NCBI GenBank assembly: GCA_001584585.1
Contig: LSYV01000013.1
Location: forward strand, 1,874,686-1,910,512
Length of the DNA stretch: 35,827 bases
Direction of reading: 5' to 3'
DNA from: Gonium pectorale
Taxonomy: Eukaryota; Chlorophyta; Chlorophyceae; Chlamydomonadales; Volvocaceae
Shown: positions 10,675-22,444 of the stretch, piece by piece
How positions within the stretch are numbered: the stretch's first letter is position 1
How the letters are laid out: each line of letters begins with the position of its first letter
The notes under the pieces: generated by a model
What the model saw: the letters and a program-made list of their open reading frames with translations, nothing else
Told to the model about the DNA's origin: nothing
Database searches by the model: none
Position numbers and translations under genes: made by a program

Positions 10675-12758
10675 ACCCAGCCCCCAACCACGTCAGAGGG
10701 TCTCAGGGAAGCCCTTACAATGTACAGCTCGTACTACCATGTTTCAATGCGTTGCCGCGCTTGTCATATGCGGCCATCCGGGCTATGTCCCCAACTAACC
10801 GTTGGGTTGTCCCCCCCCCCGCCCGTCCTGATCCTCCGTAATCCTCCAGGGGGTGAGCGATACCTCGGTACCTGGGGTGCCATTGCGCTATCGCAAGTCA
10901 CTATCTGGTACAGCTCATTGTGGCCGCGATGACGGTTGTGGAGGGAAGCGCGTGACGAATGCCACCACTGTGTGCTCTGTGTGCTCCAAAATGTTCACCT
11001 CCACGCACGCCTCTACGTCGCCTGGACACACCCACCCATGCACTACCAGCGTATTGCCATTGTTTCTCGGCTGTTCGGAGGGCGTGCACGGTCAGCGGCT
11101 CTGGAATTCATGCCGGTGCGCATGTGCATTTGTCAACCGGCAAGTAGACAACGTGTTACCGTGCTCGCCGCATCCTGCACACGTGACTTGGGTTCGACTG
11201 CCCACGGTGGTGCACGCCCGCAGTTATTGGGGAACGTACGCAAGCCACCGTATGTCGTGTCGGCATCTGACATGTTACATAGCCACCCTGCTGCACATTG
11301 GTTCTTGCATTGCCTGTTGTGTGTTAGCCTACATAGCCTAGCATGCTAGAGACACACATGGGTAAGCGTGTCGGCCATGTTCATCCATGTGTGATAGGTC
11401 TAACTAGGCAGCTCAACCTTGAAATCTTGTACCAGGTAAAGTCCGACAAACCGGGTAAGCTGGTATGCCGGTCGTTGTTGGGGGTTGGGACGAACGTCAA
11501 ATGCCTTGAATTGTACTCGCCCGCCCTACTGGAAACGGCGCGCCTTCGGGTGTGTATGGCCGTTGGCGGGCTCCCCCTCTCTCGCTGCAGATTTCTCTGT
11601 TGTCTAATCTGTCTGATAGCAGCGCCAGCGTACGCAGTGCACATGAAAAAAGAGAAACCTGCGGAACCCCAAGAGGTATGCACAGCCTGGCCTGAATGCT
11701 CTGGCATGCTCAAGATTCTTCTGCCGCCTGGCAGTTTCCAGGGCGGAGCATGTAACATCCGAGCGGGGGGGGGCGGTGAGGGTTTCAAGGCGGACACAGC
11801 AGACGACATGGGCCAAGACGGGCGCCCCTATGGCAGGTAGACGTTTCAACTCCGTTCATCTGGACAAAGCCATTACACCAAGGAATCCCAGGTGGTTCAA
11901 ACTCTTTCCTAACTTTGGCCAGATTAGACCCAAGGGTCGCAAGCCGACAGCTTTGCCGAACACAGCGTGAACTGTCTGCGTTATGAATTGTACAAGAAGC
12001 GGCAGAGAGGGAAGCTGGTAGCCTGGGCAGCTGAGTCAGGCTGGCCAGCTCGTAGAAGCTACTGTAGGATTGCCTGGAATTCAAATGATGTTCAACGATT
12101 GTCATCATATAACATTATAGAGCACGGCCTTCTCGCCGGAGGTCGGGGCCGCGGTAGCGCGGCCTGCGTTCGCCGACTTCGCCCCACTCGGCATACGTTC
12201 GCGCGTCAAAAGTACTGCCCCCACCCATGTTCCTTACTTGCCGTCTTGCGCCTGCGTACATACTTACATATCCATAACCAAAGCAGCCTCTACCAGAACA
12301 TACCCCAGTGTTCAGGACCGCCCTTCGCCACTTTGGGTGATGCCAGTCAAAGGTTGTGCTGGTGTCGAATAGCAATTCTTTGTTGATGAGTGGCCGCTCA
12401 TTCTCAACTGCGTTGCTGGGGCTGACCAAAAGTGGCAACGTCTTGACACCTCTGGAACGCTAGATGGCGCTCTTCCGACAGCTTGTAAGCTGTTGTGGTA
12501 AGCCTGCGGCCGATGAGCAGGTAGACTTGAAGGTAGGTGAGGCCTGTGGCCTGGTGCACATGCGGAGTATGTAGCGGGTGCATAGAAGAACCACCTTGGT
12601 TCATGTGTCTGCCATCACTTTTCGATAATTCTAGTGGACGATACCTTGCGCGAGGTGTTAGGGCCTCCATGGCGCGAGTTGGCCCGCATGGGTGGTTAGG
12701 CGAAGGGGTCTTGCGGTGACCTTTTTCTCACTCCTGTGTCCTTCGCTGTACTTTTGCC
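10675..12758. other. Divergent intergenic region (TIC56-like gene and Ala-rich gene)
   Basis: The genes on either side are transcribed away from this 2.1 kb stretch, so both promoters should be here. GC is lower than in the neighbouring genes. I could not identify a convincing TATA box or a coding exon. Frames such as 11343-11840 (+) and 11785-12108 (-) show no domain, splice or codon-bias support. A C10 run lies near 10810, and a dispersed-repeat member sits at 11518-11612. Confidence 0.5.
11518..11612 (+). repeat. Dispersed repeat, member 1
   Basis: The right part (11549-11612: GGTGTGTATGGCCGTTGGCG, then GGGCTCCCCCT and TGCAGATTTCTCT) matches 27927-27990 and 34245-34307 in the same orientation. 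The left part (CCGCCCTACTGGAAACGGCG, then CGCCTT) matches 33521-33561. Similarity is clear but imperfect. No coding capacity is seen; this is a fragment of a dispersed element of unknown type. Confidence 0.6.
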
Positions 12759-15700
12759 ATGTGTCAGGATCAATTGCATGATGTACACGAGAAGCGCGAC
12801 GACAAGGACGGAACCGCCTGCATTGATAACCTGTGCAAAACGCGGAGCGTCGACGACGGGGCCAGCGTGTCTGATGAGCCCGTCAGTATTGATGCGAGGA
12901 GCGTCGGCACCATTAAGGACTCGGCCAACAGCGTCCCGGTCGGTGCACACCGATGCCGCCCCGACGGCGAGGGTTACGCCTACCCCGAGCCGGCGGACTG
13001 CGGGCGCGCCTCGCGAGGGCCGCGCAGCACCCGAGCCTCCATCGGGGGCAACAACTACGAGTGAGTGCGGGGCATGGAGGAGCACAGGGGTGCCCTGCTC
13101 GCGGCAGGGCGGGGGCTGATGCATGCGGGCTGCTGCAGCGGACGACCGCAAAGCCACAGGGGCCGACATCTTCCGCCTATCGGCCCTCGAACCTGCTACT
13201 GTCAGTGCAACGGTCCACAAATCCATGCCCCAGGGCCTCTCGACTTGCATGCGTTGCGGCAGCGCTGCTCTATCTTGCACCTGAGGCCGGCCGACCAGCA
13301 TCTCCTCAGGCTCACGCTCGCCCATGACTACACAGAAACCGCACACGAAACACACACATGCACACTACATACAACATCCCTTTCTGCATGCTGACCCGTT
13401 TCCTCTGACTGGATGTCATTCCCCTTCCCTCTTCCGCCCCCACCCACCCCCGCTACTACCGCAGCCTCTGGTACTTCAACCCGCTCGCGGAGGAGGATTC
13501 CTCCCTGTCCCTGCCCGGAGAGGACCCCCCCACGCCCCGACTGGGCGAGCCCGACCTAGCCCACTCGGCCACTCGCGGCGGGTGCGACTGGGCCGGCGGC
13601 GAGGGCCTCGAGCGCGGCGGTGGTGCCATCGGGAGCCCGCGGGGCGGCGACACGATACTGGGTTTCAACGCGGCGTTCCGGATGGAAGTGGCCGTCGCCG
13701 CAGCCGCCGCGGACCTGGCGTCGCCGCAGGATTCGCTCGGCGTGCCGCCGGCGTCGCCGGCGGCGGCATCGGAGGAGGAGGTGCTGCAAGCGGCGGTCTC
13801 GGCATCGGCGGCGGTCATGGTCGTGAGTGAGGACGAGCCGGCGTCATATGGCGACGACGACGGCACGCCGGTGCGGGCGCCGGAGGGCGATGTGGGCCCG
13901 TGCTCCTCGTCCGCTGCCGCTGCCGAGGACGACGAGGGGGGACGACGAGGGGGAGCGGACAGCGGGAGCTCATCGTACCTCACGTTCTCAAGGAGCCCCT
14001 CCTCTGCCGGAGCGTCGGCCGCGGCATCGGCGCCGGCGTCGGCCAGCTCCGGCAGTGAGCTGGCCGACTGCTCGCGTCGCCTCAGCTCCATTTCGGCGGG
14101 GGCTGCTACGGCGGCGGCGGCGAAAGGGGATACGGTGCCCGGGGCGCTCTTGGAAACCGAAGCCCTGCAGCCAGCGGCTCCAGAGCCCCTCCTCGAGTAC
14201 TCAGCCCACGAGGAGGGGGAGCGGGAGAAGGAGGAGGAGGGTCCTAGTGAGGAGGAAGAGGTGGAGGTGGCGGGTGCCAAGGCTGCGGCGCCGCGGTCTG
14301 ATGAGGGAGCTGCACCGGCGGAGGAGGCACCCGTGGCGTCTCCGACTTTTGCTGCTGTCGCCGCTGCGGCACCTACGCCGGCGCCGTCGGCGGGTGCCGT
14401 CGGCGGTGCGGGGCAGCTGGTGCGGCCTTGGTGCCTTGCAGCCCACCCCTCGCTGGGCCCCTGGGCCTTTGCGCGCCGCAGCCGGCGCGGCAGCGGGCTG
14501 CAGCGGCGGCGCTCGGCGAGTGTCCTCCCCGCGGGGGGCGCCACCGCCACCTCCGCCTGCGGCACCGGTTCTGTCGCCGATGCTGCGGCAGCGACAGAGG
14601 TGGTGGCAGCGGCTGCCTGCGCAGCTGCCGCGTTCGCCGCTGCCGGCTTCGCGGCCGCCGCTGCGGCTGTGCCTCTGCTCGAGGAGGAGGCAGAGGAGGC
14701 GGATCACGGCGAGGAGGTGGAGTGGCGCAGCAAGGAGAACTCAGAATCCGGATCCGTGTCGTCCATGTCGTTTTCGGATTCTGTGAGTTACATCTTCCTG
14801 CCCGTGCTGGTGGCGCACAGCGGCGGTCACTCGAGGGCGCGACCGGCCACCTGCTCCCCGGTCAGCAGCAGCAGCAGCAGCGGCGGCGGCGTCAGCGGCA
14901 GCGGGGAGGCAAGCGAGGGCGGCGAGACGCGCGGCGATGCGTCGGCGACGCTGCAGCGGCGCGAGCCGTGCCCTCCGCAGCAGCGGCGGCGGGAGGGCCT
15001 GCCGCCCTTGGCGCCAGGGCCGCTGGCGCCGGCGACGACGATGGCGACGCCGGGGACGCCGTCGTCCCCGCGTACCCCAACCCTGACACCCACGGGCTGC
15101 TCGACACCCACGGTCAGTGCCGGCGGCGGCGCCACCACGCCGCGGCAGCAACACCCGCTCGCGCGGCGCAGCGTCTGTTCCTGCGGCTGCGGGGCATGTC
15201 ATCGAGGCTGCGTGCCCTCGCCGCCGGCGGCGGCCGGCGCTGTGCCGGCGACGGCGACGGCGATGGCGCCGCCGCTCTCGCCGCCGACGTCAGGATCCTC
15301 CACCTCCGCTACCGCCGCCGCCGCCGCCGCCGCCGCGGCCGCGGCCGCGGCCGCGGCTGCTGCACCCGAGGCCGTCGCCGGCGCTGACGCCGCGGACTGC
15401 TCCATCTCCGGCCTCTGCATGACCCGCGCACTCATCCGCCGGCTCGGTCTGCTGCCGCCGGCCTCCCCCGCCTCCTCCTCGGCGTTCACAACCCCCGGCT
15501 CGCCCCCCTCCACCTCCACCTTTTCCACCTTTGCGACCCCCGCCTCCACCTTTCCCGGTGGCGACGCCGCCCCGCGGACGCCGCTGACGGCGCCATGGCT
15601 CAACGCCGTCGATAACATCGCCGGCGCGAGGGCTCGGCCGTTCTCCCTGTCTGCGGGTGGCGCGCCGACAGCCACGCCTCCAGCAGCAGCAGGCAGCACG

Positions 15701-16633
15701 GCGATACTCTCCGTGGCCGGCGCGCCGCTGGAGACGCTGCCCGACCCGCGGTGCTCCTCGCCGGCGTCGCCGTTCGCCGCAGCGTGCCGCGCCGCCGAGG
15801 CTGCGCTGGTGGTGGCGGCGGCGGCGGCGCGGTCGCGGTCCGACGGCAGCGGCGGCGCTGGCGGCGCCTCGGCGGAGCGGCGCCTACCCCTGCCGCCCTC
15901 GGGGTCCGTCAACGACAGCGCCGACCTCAGCACGAGCGACATGGCCTCCCTGGCGTCTCTCAACGGCGGAAAGTGCGAGCTGCTGCTGCTCCTCGCCAGC
16001 ATCCGAAGCGCGGAAGGCGCCGCTGCCGCCGCCACGGCGGCGGCGGCGACGGCCACGTCCGCAACTCCCATGGTGCCGGCGGCGGCCGCGTCGAGCGACC
16101 CGGCTGAGTGGCGGCCGTTGCGGGACAAGTACCGGGCGGTACGGCTGCAGCATCCGACGGCGCCGCCGCCTCCATCGGAAGTGGCGACGGCGGCGCCGCC
16201 GCAGCTGGCAGCGCGGGCGTCGCTTAAGGGGCTCGCATGGGAGGTTGCTGACGACGCTGGCGTGGCGGCGTTGGCGGCCAGCCTGGCGGCCGAGGTGGGC
16301 AGCCGCCGCGCAGCCGAAGGTGACGGCGAGGTAGTCGTCGTGCGGGCGGCGCGGTTGGGCCCCGCGGCGGCGGCCGCTGCCGTCGCTGCGGCTGGCGCTG
16401 CGACGTGCAGTGGCGCGAGCGCAGAGGCCGAGATGGAGCGGATGTGGCGGGAGGCGCTGGCGGCGGTAACGGCGGAGGCGGCGGAGGCTCGTGGCAAGGC
16501 AAAGGCCCGGGAGCCGGCGAGCGGCGGCGGCTGCGGAGGCGGCGGCGGAGGCCTTTACGGGCGCGCGGAGCTGTGGTTGCCGCTGCGTGACGCCGTGGCG
16601 TGGCGGCCCCGGGAGCCGCGCCGGAGCCGCTGA
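12759..16633 (+). CDS. Large Ala/Ser-rich, low-complexity protein of unknown function
   Basis: Two exons, 12759-13060 and 13465-16633 (TGA at 16631), are joined by a 404-nt intron with a perfect GTGAGT donor and a CTACTACCGCAG acceptor. The split codon gives Asp101 (NNY-D-LWYFNPL). The second exon is open for over 1050 codons. The predicted protein has ~1156 residues. Exon 1 is polar with several Cys (residues 1-100). The rest is mostly disordered: Ala/Ser/Glu-rich stretches, a Ser run near 14865 coded by AGC repeats, a CSCGCGACHRGC cysteine cluster (about 15175-15210), and a poly-Ala tract coded by GCC/GCG repeats near residues 715-735. The C-terminal ~200 residues look better ordered (DPAEWRPLRDKYRAVRLQ, then EMERMWREALAAVTAEAAEA). 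I recognise no domain. Instead of an ATG at 12759, exon 1 could start at the acceptor GTGTCAG (12762-12768) of an upstream intron. Codon choice strongly favours G/C in third positions, as in gene 1. Confidence 0.8.
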
Positions 16634-19600
16634 CGCCATGCGCAGCCTCCCCCGCTTTGGGCCCCGGCACCCGGTTTTGAGGACCGAGTGCCTGGCTGTT
16701 GGAGGCGATGGACGCGGGTGTGTGCGGCGGCCTCGGTCTCCGACCCCGACTACAGGGCGCTGATCGAGTAGAGCCGGCGTTTGGGCCGCCGCCGTGCCTT
16801 CTCTCCATCGCTGGGCCGGGGGAGTGGAGGGAACGGATTTGGGACACGACCCGGCCCCTGCCCGTCTGGCGGTCACGGCATGGGGTCCATCGGTCGCTGC
16901 CACATGCGACCGACCGCCCCTTAAGGGCATTACACTAATAATAAAGCGGTGGCTTGTGCCGTGTGCACGCTGTACGGCATCGCGCGATGCGAGGCGTCGC
17001 GGCCGGTGGCGCCGCCTGCTCTGCGCTCCCATGTACGTCGCAGGAGCGGCGGCTGCCCAGAGGCTGTCGGTTGATCGTGCGATCGTGCGGCCCGTACAGG
17101 AGCCAGCTTGAAGAAATTGTAGCGGCGATGTGCGATTACCGACGCAAAAGCGCGCGAATGCAGGATTGCGTGCAGGGGGGTTTTACGCACGGCTCGGCAG
17201 CACCATGGGGTGACGGCGAACCACCACCACCGAGGAAACGAGGGCCTGGAGCGGGCATGCTTTGCGTTTTGCGAGTATGGGTTGTGTCCGCCGTCGCAGG
17301 CAGGGGCGCGCCTCCTGCTGTTGGACAGGTGTTGGACAGTTGTGTGTAGATAAGCCCACGTCGGGCGGCGGCATCTGTGAGCAGGGGCAGCCAAAGGCGC
17401 GTTTCCGTACCTCCAGGTGGTGGTGGGTGTCTTAGGGGTGCGGCAATGAGCGTGCATTGGCCCGGCTGCACGCGCGCAGGACGCCAACCAATTGAAATGC
17501 GGTCTGGCCTGCGTCCGACAATCTTGACCCGTTCACATGCACGACCCACTCGCGGATGCGGCTGCCCGAGATGGTGTGCAGGCGGGCTGTCTGACTGGTA
17601 CGGAGTGTACGGCAGTCAGAGCGTGCGGCAGCGATTGTTCAGCTGTCTGCGTTGCGTCAACTGCAGGCTGCTGGGCGGCACGCCAGGCATTGGCCCGTTA
17701 TCCGTTGGCGGTTGGTGCCAACGGACAAAAAGTGCATCCGCACAAACAAACTAACCGCTGCGCGGAGTGGGTCATGCGGCTGTGTGCCCGTCATGCATTG
17801 GCTCGCTCCGGGTTCGATGTGCTTCGACATGCCGGTCGCTCAGACTGATTGATTATAGCACTATGCTCGGAGCTGTCGCCACCTTTGGCGCGCGATCCCG
17901 ATGTGTCGCTTAGAGACTCGCCAGTTGGCGATTGGGCGCCGATGGGTGAATGGGCTGCTCATTCCAGGATGCTCGCTCGGCTCTCGGGCGGCATCTCGAT
18001 CCTTATGCCATCTTCGTCGCACCTCGACTGCTTGGTGTTGTCGCCCTTTGCTGTTGTTGCGCAGACACGATTGGACAGTCAATGCCGGGTCAGTGCGTCG
18101 CACGCACGCCACGCGTGCTGTCCGCACCTTGCGTTTCCGTCGCCCCCGACTGCTCTAGCCCCGGACCCTGTCGTATGGTGCATGAACAACATGCTTTGAG
18201 TACCGCACCAGTACTTTGTTTGATTGCGCGCGCTGCCTTGCGTACATACGATACACCGCTACCTGCCTACTTGACCGCGCAAGCTGGCACTGGCAGCCGC
18301 GCCCGACTCCTCTCCTTCATGCCATTTCACCAAGCGCCCGTGCGCTTACGTGCCGTTCCCGGCTTCTTGTCCCGCCCCTTTGTTTGCCGCCTAGTCTGAC
18401 TTGCATTGTGAACGACGTTTGGACGGCGTCAACGTCGTCCATATCGAGCTTGTTGCGGCTCTGCGGCTGGCTCTCGATGCTCGCGGTTGTGATGGTCGTG
18501 GCATCGGCACACGGCCCCGGCTGCAACCGCTGCTCAAACGTGCCGCCTTCCCTAATTCCGTTTCCTTTTTTAACGTGATACTTTGTAAAATGGGGGGGTG
18601 ACGCGCCCGGCCAGTCGCGAGAGGGGGTGTGTGCGCTGGCGCTGCATGCTGTCTACCGGATGGTGTTGGGCGTCCAGCCGTCGGCATCGGGTCGTGGTGC
18701 AGCGTTGAATGGAGGATGGAGGCGTTTGGCCTAGGCCAACGCGCCTTCCTCACTGGGCGCGTTTGACTGCTGCTACTGCAATCAAGGCTTGACGCAAGGC
18801 TTGCCCAGCTTGTGTGGACGACCTGACGGAGTATTGGAATAACGCATGTCGGATCGTACCGTGTAGGTGGCCCGAGCGCTGCCTTTGTTTGGCTTGAGGC
18901 CAGCATGATGCTCATGCCGTCAGGCATACATGCCGCCCGCAGGCTTGCTGCGACGTGTCGCGGCCAACTCGGGCCCCTAGAGCCGGCGGAGGCTGGCCAG
19001 CGCGGGCGCCGGACAGACGGTGCAGACTGCTGGAGCCGGCGGGCCCGGGGCCGAGCTGTGAGTGGGTTGGCGCAGGGCCCCGCGTGCGCATGGTTGCACT
19101 GAGGGTGCTCCATGTACACCTCGCCCACCCACACCCCTCCCGCCACCCCTCACGCGTGCTGGCGGGCAGGGCGTTTGCACCCGTTTGTGTAACCGACTAG
19201 CAACGCCATCATACCGTTTACAGATGTTACAGATGTTACAGCATGTCCCATCGGAGGCAATGGGTCGGATGATCTCTGGATGCCTTGGTGCCCATAGTTG
19301 GGCCTGCGCCTCTTGTTCCTGCAGCAATGCGAACCTGTGCGAGATGAGGCGGGAGGAGGGCTAACAGACAGCAGTCGAGCAGTGAGCTGTCGCGCCCGCT
19401 CCAGCCAGGTACCTGGCTGACTGTACTAGCACGGGAGCCTGCGCGCTCCGGGTGCCCTCTGCCGCCCCTCTCGTCGCGAAACCCAACACCTTGCGCGCAA
19501 TGCGCAGGAGCCGTGGCTGCGCCAAGGCCCCCTCCTTCCGCAGACACCGTCCGGACCCACTTGTCACGAGCGACCCTCAAGGATGTGCCCCCGATTCCTA

Positions 19601-19738
19601 GTCACAAATACACGCATCCTGCATGCATGCACACACACGCCCGACTCCGCTGCATGCCCACGCCTCTCCCGCCAGCCCCGGCAGCAGGCTGGGCCCATCC
19701 GTTACCAGCCATCCCTGCCTGCCTTGCTCGGAGCCGCC
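16634..19738. other. Convergent intergenic region
   Basis: The Ala-rich gene ends at the left and the first duplicated unit (minus-strand gene) begins at the right, so this 3.1 kb holds 3' flanks. A plus-strand TGTAAA at about 18586 and a TGTAAC at about 19187 are the only TGTAA-type signals I noticed, both far from the stop at 16633. Open frames here (for example 18391-19146 minus) are Pro/Arg/Ser-rich and unsupported. From about 19390 the sequence resembles 23120-23245, an extension of the duplication shared only by units 1 and 2. Confidence 0.45.
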
Positions 19739-20082
19739 TCACTGGTGTCGCCGCTTGTAGCCCCGCGTGCGGTGGAACCATGGGTCGCCCGAAAAGGCGG
19801 GACCGAAGCTCTGCGACGCGCCCGTGATTTGTAGAGAGTCAGCAACGTGGCATCCAAGCTGGCCCGGTCACGGTTACGCTCTTGTTTACCGCTTGGCCGC
19901 CGCCCTTCTATTGTGGTGATGTTGAATTGTGAATATGGAGGACTGTGTCCGTCCAGGGACAGTATGCCGGCCCCGCACACGGCACGAGGTATCGGAACGT
20001 GCCGACCCGCGCTCTATCATCTCCGCCAAGAGGTGCGATCCGCAGCTGGCTGTTGGGGCTGTGCGGCGAGAAAGGCCGTATT

Positions 20083-20087
20083 TTACA
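20083..20087 (-). terminator. Candidate TGTAA polyadenylation signal, paralogue 1
   Basis: TGTAA reads on the minus strand 378 bases past the stop of paralogue 1. TGTAA is the usual poly(A) signal in volvocine algae. The assignment is by position only; the corresponding place in unit 2 lacks it. Confidence 0.4.
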
Positions 20088-20464
20088 GGTTTACCAACGC
20101 CCGAGGGGCATGGTTGATGGGGCGGGCTTTCATCGCGCCAGCGTGCAGGTTAGCTCGCTGTCTTTGCATTCCCTCGGATCCCAGCAACAACTCCATCCGG
20201 CAGTCACCGCTCGCAACCCGCAACTGTGCATGTATGCGCGCGTGACGGGTCTTCAATCCCATCTTCCCATGACGCACAACTTGTACCGGTGAAACCACAC
20301 GCTGCAATGAGGTAGGGAGCCGCACCTCGCTTCGCCAGCATTGCTGTCCAGGGATGCCTCGGCATCACAGCAAGCCATGTCCAAACGCAAGACGCTGTCC
20401 CCACCTTTATTTGGCCACACGGAAGCAGGTACGCGTGGTCGAGAGCCTGGCACACAAAGGCCAA

Positions 20465-21969
20465 TCAAGTAGGCTTCTGCCGGTCCATATACTCCTTGAA
20501 CAGCCGCTGGGTGTGGTGCAGCAGGTTCGGGCGACCCGACGCGTTGAACGCGGCATAGTCCTGGCTGCGGGACTTGTCCATGCCAACGACCTGGTTGAGC
20601 ACTTCCACAAATCCGTCCAGGCGGATTATAAAAGGAGACACGTCTTCGTGCAGAAGTCCCAGCAGCACCGACCCATCCGGCAACAGCACAAAGTTGGACG
20701 GGTACTCAATCACGTCCTCGCGGTCCGCATGCACCACATTCTTGAGCGGCCGTTGGAAGTTGATGGGGTTGCTGATGTACACGACTTGCCCTGCGACCGA
20801 ATTGTATATGAAGAGATGGGCCCGGTAGGACGCCCTGGCTTTGACGTCTTGCAGTCCGAACGCACGACGGTCTTTCTCGCGGAGGGTGGTGTGCGCAAAG
20901 CCAAAGAAGTGCCCGTCACTGCCCCATGGGATCATCGGGCAGCCTCCCCGCAGGAGGGAGCCTCCCCCAGCGGTTCCCAGGGACGGCTTGTCCAGGGCGT
21001 TCTTGCAAGGAGGCGTGTGGCAGTACAACTCGTGGTAAACCACCTCGCACCGCCCGTCCATGGCACACTTGAGCTCCACCACAGGATGGAGCGAGTACAG
21101 AATGTGCAACGATCCATTCTTGATGAACGGCGTCCAGTTCTTCTCCCTGCGGTTGCCACATCGCTACATTAAGGTACGATACAGGTACGGTACTCGATGC
21201 TGTACATACAACATCACGCTGAGCTCGATTGACGTCGTACCTTTCATTCAGTTTGCCACCCGGCACCTCAAGTATGGTCGTCTGAGAGGTAACGGCGTCG
21301 ATCATTGCGATTCGGGCCAAGGTCTTGCGCTTCTTGGTAGGGAGGAAGGCGGTCCCAAACATCTTCAGACGCCCGTCGACGACCATGAGTCGAGCATCCT
21401 CAAGGCCGGTGTATTGCACACCGTTGAAAAAGGTGGTGTGGCCTGAGAGCAAGATAGTGGGGTGAGCAAGTTGACAGGAAGCAACGCCGGTAGACGGTTG
21501 CAATCTCACCCAGGATACGCGGTTCGGCAACCGGCCGGAAGGCCGAGTCGTACGCCGCGGTCAGGACGAAACTTGAATCCTTCCACTCAGAATGCTTCTG
21601 GTCGTGGAGCCTCACAATGACATGCCAGCGCCCGTTGCACCAGGTGACGGCGGGCAACATCATCGACCACGAGCGCCGCTTGTCCACTTTCATGCCCGAT
21701 GTCGCGTTCACCAGGTCTTTGCCAAGGTTACGCACGATCCTTAATCGGATGGTGTGCTCCAGGCTCTTCGTCTTCTTGTCGTCGAAGTAGTTGCCATAGA
21801 GCTGCTGGACGTCGGTTGGGAAATTCGCAGCCGGCTCCTCAAGGATACCGACGCCATTCTCTCCGCAGTCAATGAAGTTGCCAGAAAGCTCAATCGCGAA
21901 CGTGGAAAGGGCAAAGATGCAAGTCAGGCACAACAGAAGTAGTAACGGGTGTACCGCTTTCCGTTTCAT
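20465..21969 (-). CDS. Secreted GH130-like beta-propeller protein, paralogue 1
   Basis: There are three exons: 21969-21510, 21442-21241 and 21146-20465 (TGA). Introns are 67 nt (GTGAGA...CTCTCAG) and 94 nt (GTACGA...CCGCAG); 447 residues. The ATG at 21969 is chosen because MKRKAVHP is the start common to all three paralogues; an in-frame ATG at 22011 is not shared. Residues 1-25 form a signal peptide or signal anchor (KRK, then a Leu/Cys-rich core). Motifs: GLEDAR at 166-171, matching the GLEDPR-type signature of GH130 beta-propellers whose Asp is catalytic; KNWTPF at 223-228; RGGCP at 287-291; IPWGSDGH at 293-300; and EYPSNFVLLPDGS near the end. These suggest a glycan-processing enzyme or lectin-like propeller in the secretory path or cell wall. 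That is inference: Pro of the signature is Ala here, and no substrate can be read. Cys residues around 253-268 may form disulfides. Confidence 0.85.
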
Positions 21970-22023
21970 TTTCAGTGAACTCTTAAATTTAGGAAATATA
22001 CATGCATGCATTGATTAGAGCAC

Positions 22024-22096
22024 CGAGTCCTGTCGGTTCGTTCCGTCCATGTCGGCCATGTCTTGTCGCGACGTCTTGTCGCGTGTGCGATGAGCT
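22024..22096 (-). promoter_or_regulatory. Conserved upstream block with tandem CGCGACAAGAC motif, paralogue 1
   Basis: This block is shared with the 5' flanks of both other paralogues. Its core (22060-22083) reads, in gene orientation, CGCGACAAGAC twice, separated by GT; the junction GTCGCGAC is a palindrome. It starts 91 bases before the ATG. Retention in three otherwise diverged 5' flanks suggests a transcription-factor site or conserved 5' UTR, but recent duplication alone could also explain it. Confidence 0.55.
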
Positions 22097-22307
22097 GTAT
22101 TGTGAAAATCAGTCTCAAACAATTACCAAGCTTTCTGGACGGTTTTATAGTCCGGAATCTGTCCCTCGCCAGGAGACGGCGGTTCGTGCAAGAGGACCTC
22201 TGCACAGCAAAATATCATGATAGATGCAATGATCAGCCCATATAGCAGATTGACGCCGGCGGGCGGCCGCACAATCGAACCGACGCGCCAATTGCTGACC
22301 AGCCGCA

Positions 22308-22444
22308 CCGGCAGGCCCACGCTAACCCACACGGCACCCTACGGCACCAGGTCAGGCGCTGAGCAGCCGCGCCCAGCGACATCGGCGTATACGGCCGACC
22401 AACCCCAAAACGAAGGCCGCCCCTAAAATCGGCGGCGCGACAGG
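22308..22444 (+). repeat. Dispersed repeat, compact copy
   Basis: Bases 22308-22385 (GCACCGGCAGGCCCACGC start, ACACGGCACC, AGGCGCTGAGCAGC) match 27775-27856. Bases 22406-22444 (AACGAAGGCCGCCCC, CGGCGGC) match 28038-28076. The halves are about 20 bases apart here but about 180 apart in the second copy. Confidence 0.65.

Larger units (their letters stand above)
19739..22096 (-). repeat. Segmental duplication unit 1
   Basis: This unit contains the 3' flank, gene and 5' flank of the first beta-propeller paralogue. Shared landmarks with units 2 and 3 are, in order: CCATGGGTCGCC with an AAGGCGGGA-like tract (about 19779), a TTGGCCGCC block (about 19890), TATCGGAACGTGC (about 19989), the whole gene, and the conserved upstream block ending near 22096. 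Similarity is patchy in the 3' flank and high in the gene. Confidence 0.85.

Noticed and set aside
12696..13355. Minus-strand ORF with a hydrophobic segment
   Set aside because: It crosses the plus-strand exon 1 and its GTGAGT intron without splice sites of its own; the plus reading is better supported.
13456..14565. Long minus-strand ORF antisense to the Ala-rich gene
   Set aside because: It is a GC-driven shadow; the plus strand is open for over 1050 codons, has a clean intron and a more protein-like composition.
15199..16497. 432-residue minus-strand ORF
   Set aside because: Antisense shadow of the same gene, made of Ala/Ser runs mirrored from the plus-strand codons.
17805..17835. GGGTTCGAT resembling a tRNA T-loop
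   Set aside because: The flanking bases do not form a T-stem and no cloverleaf can be drawn.
20916..21530. Single ORF reading through the first intron of paralogue 1 in another frame
   Set aside because: Its N-terminal part is out of frame with exon 1; comparison of 66- and 67-nt introns shows the segment is spliced out.
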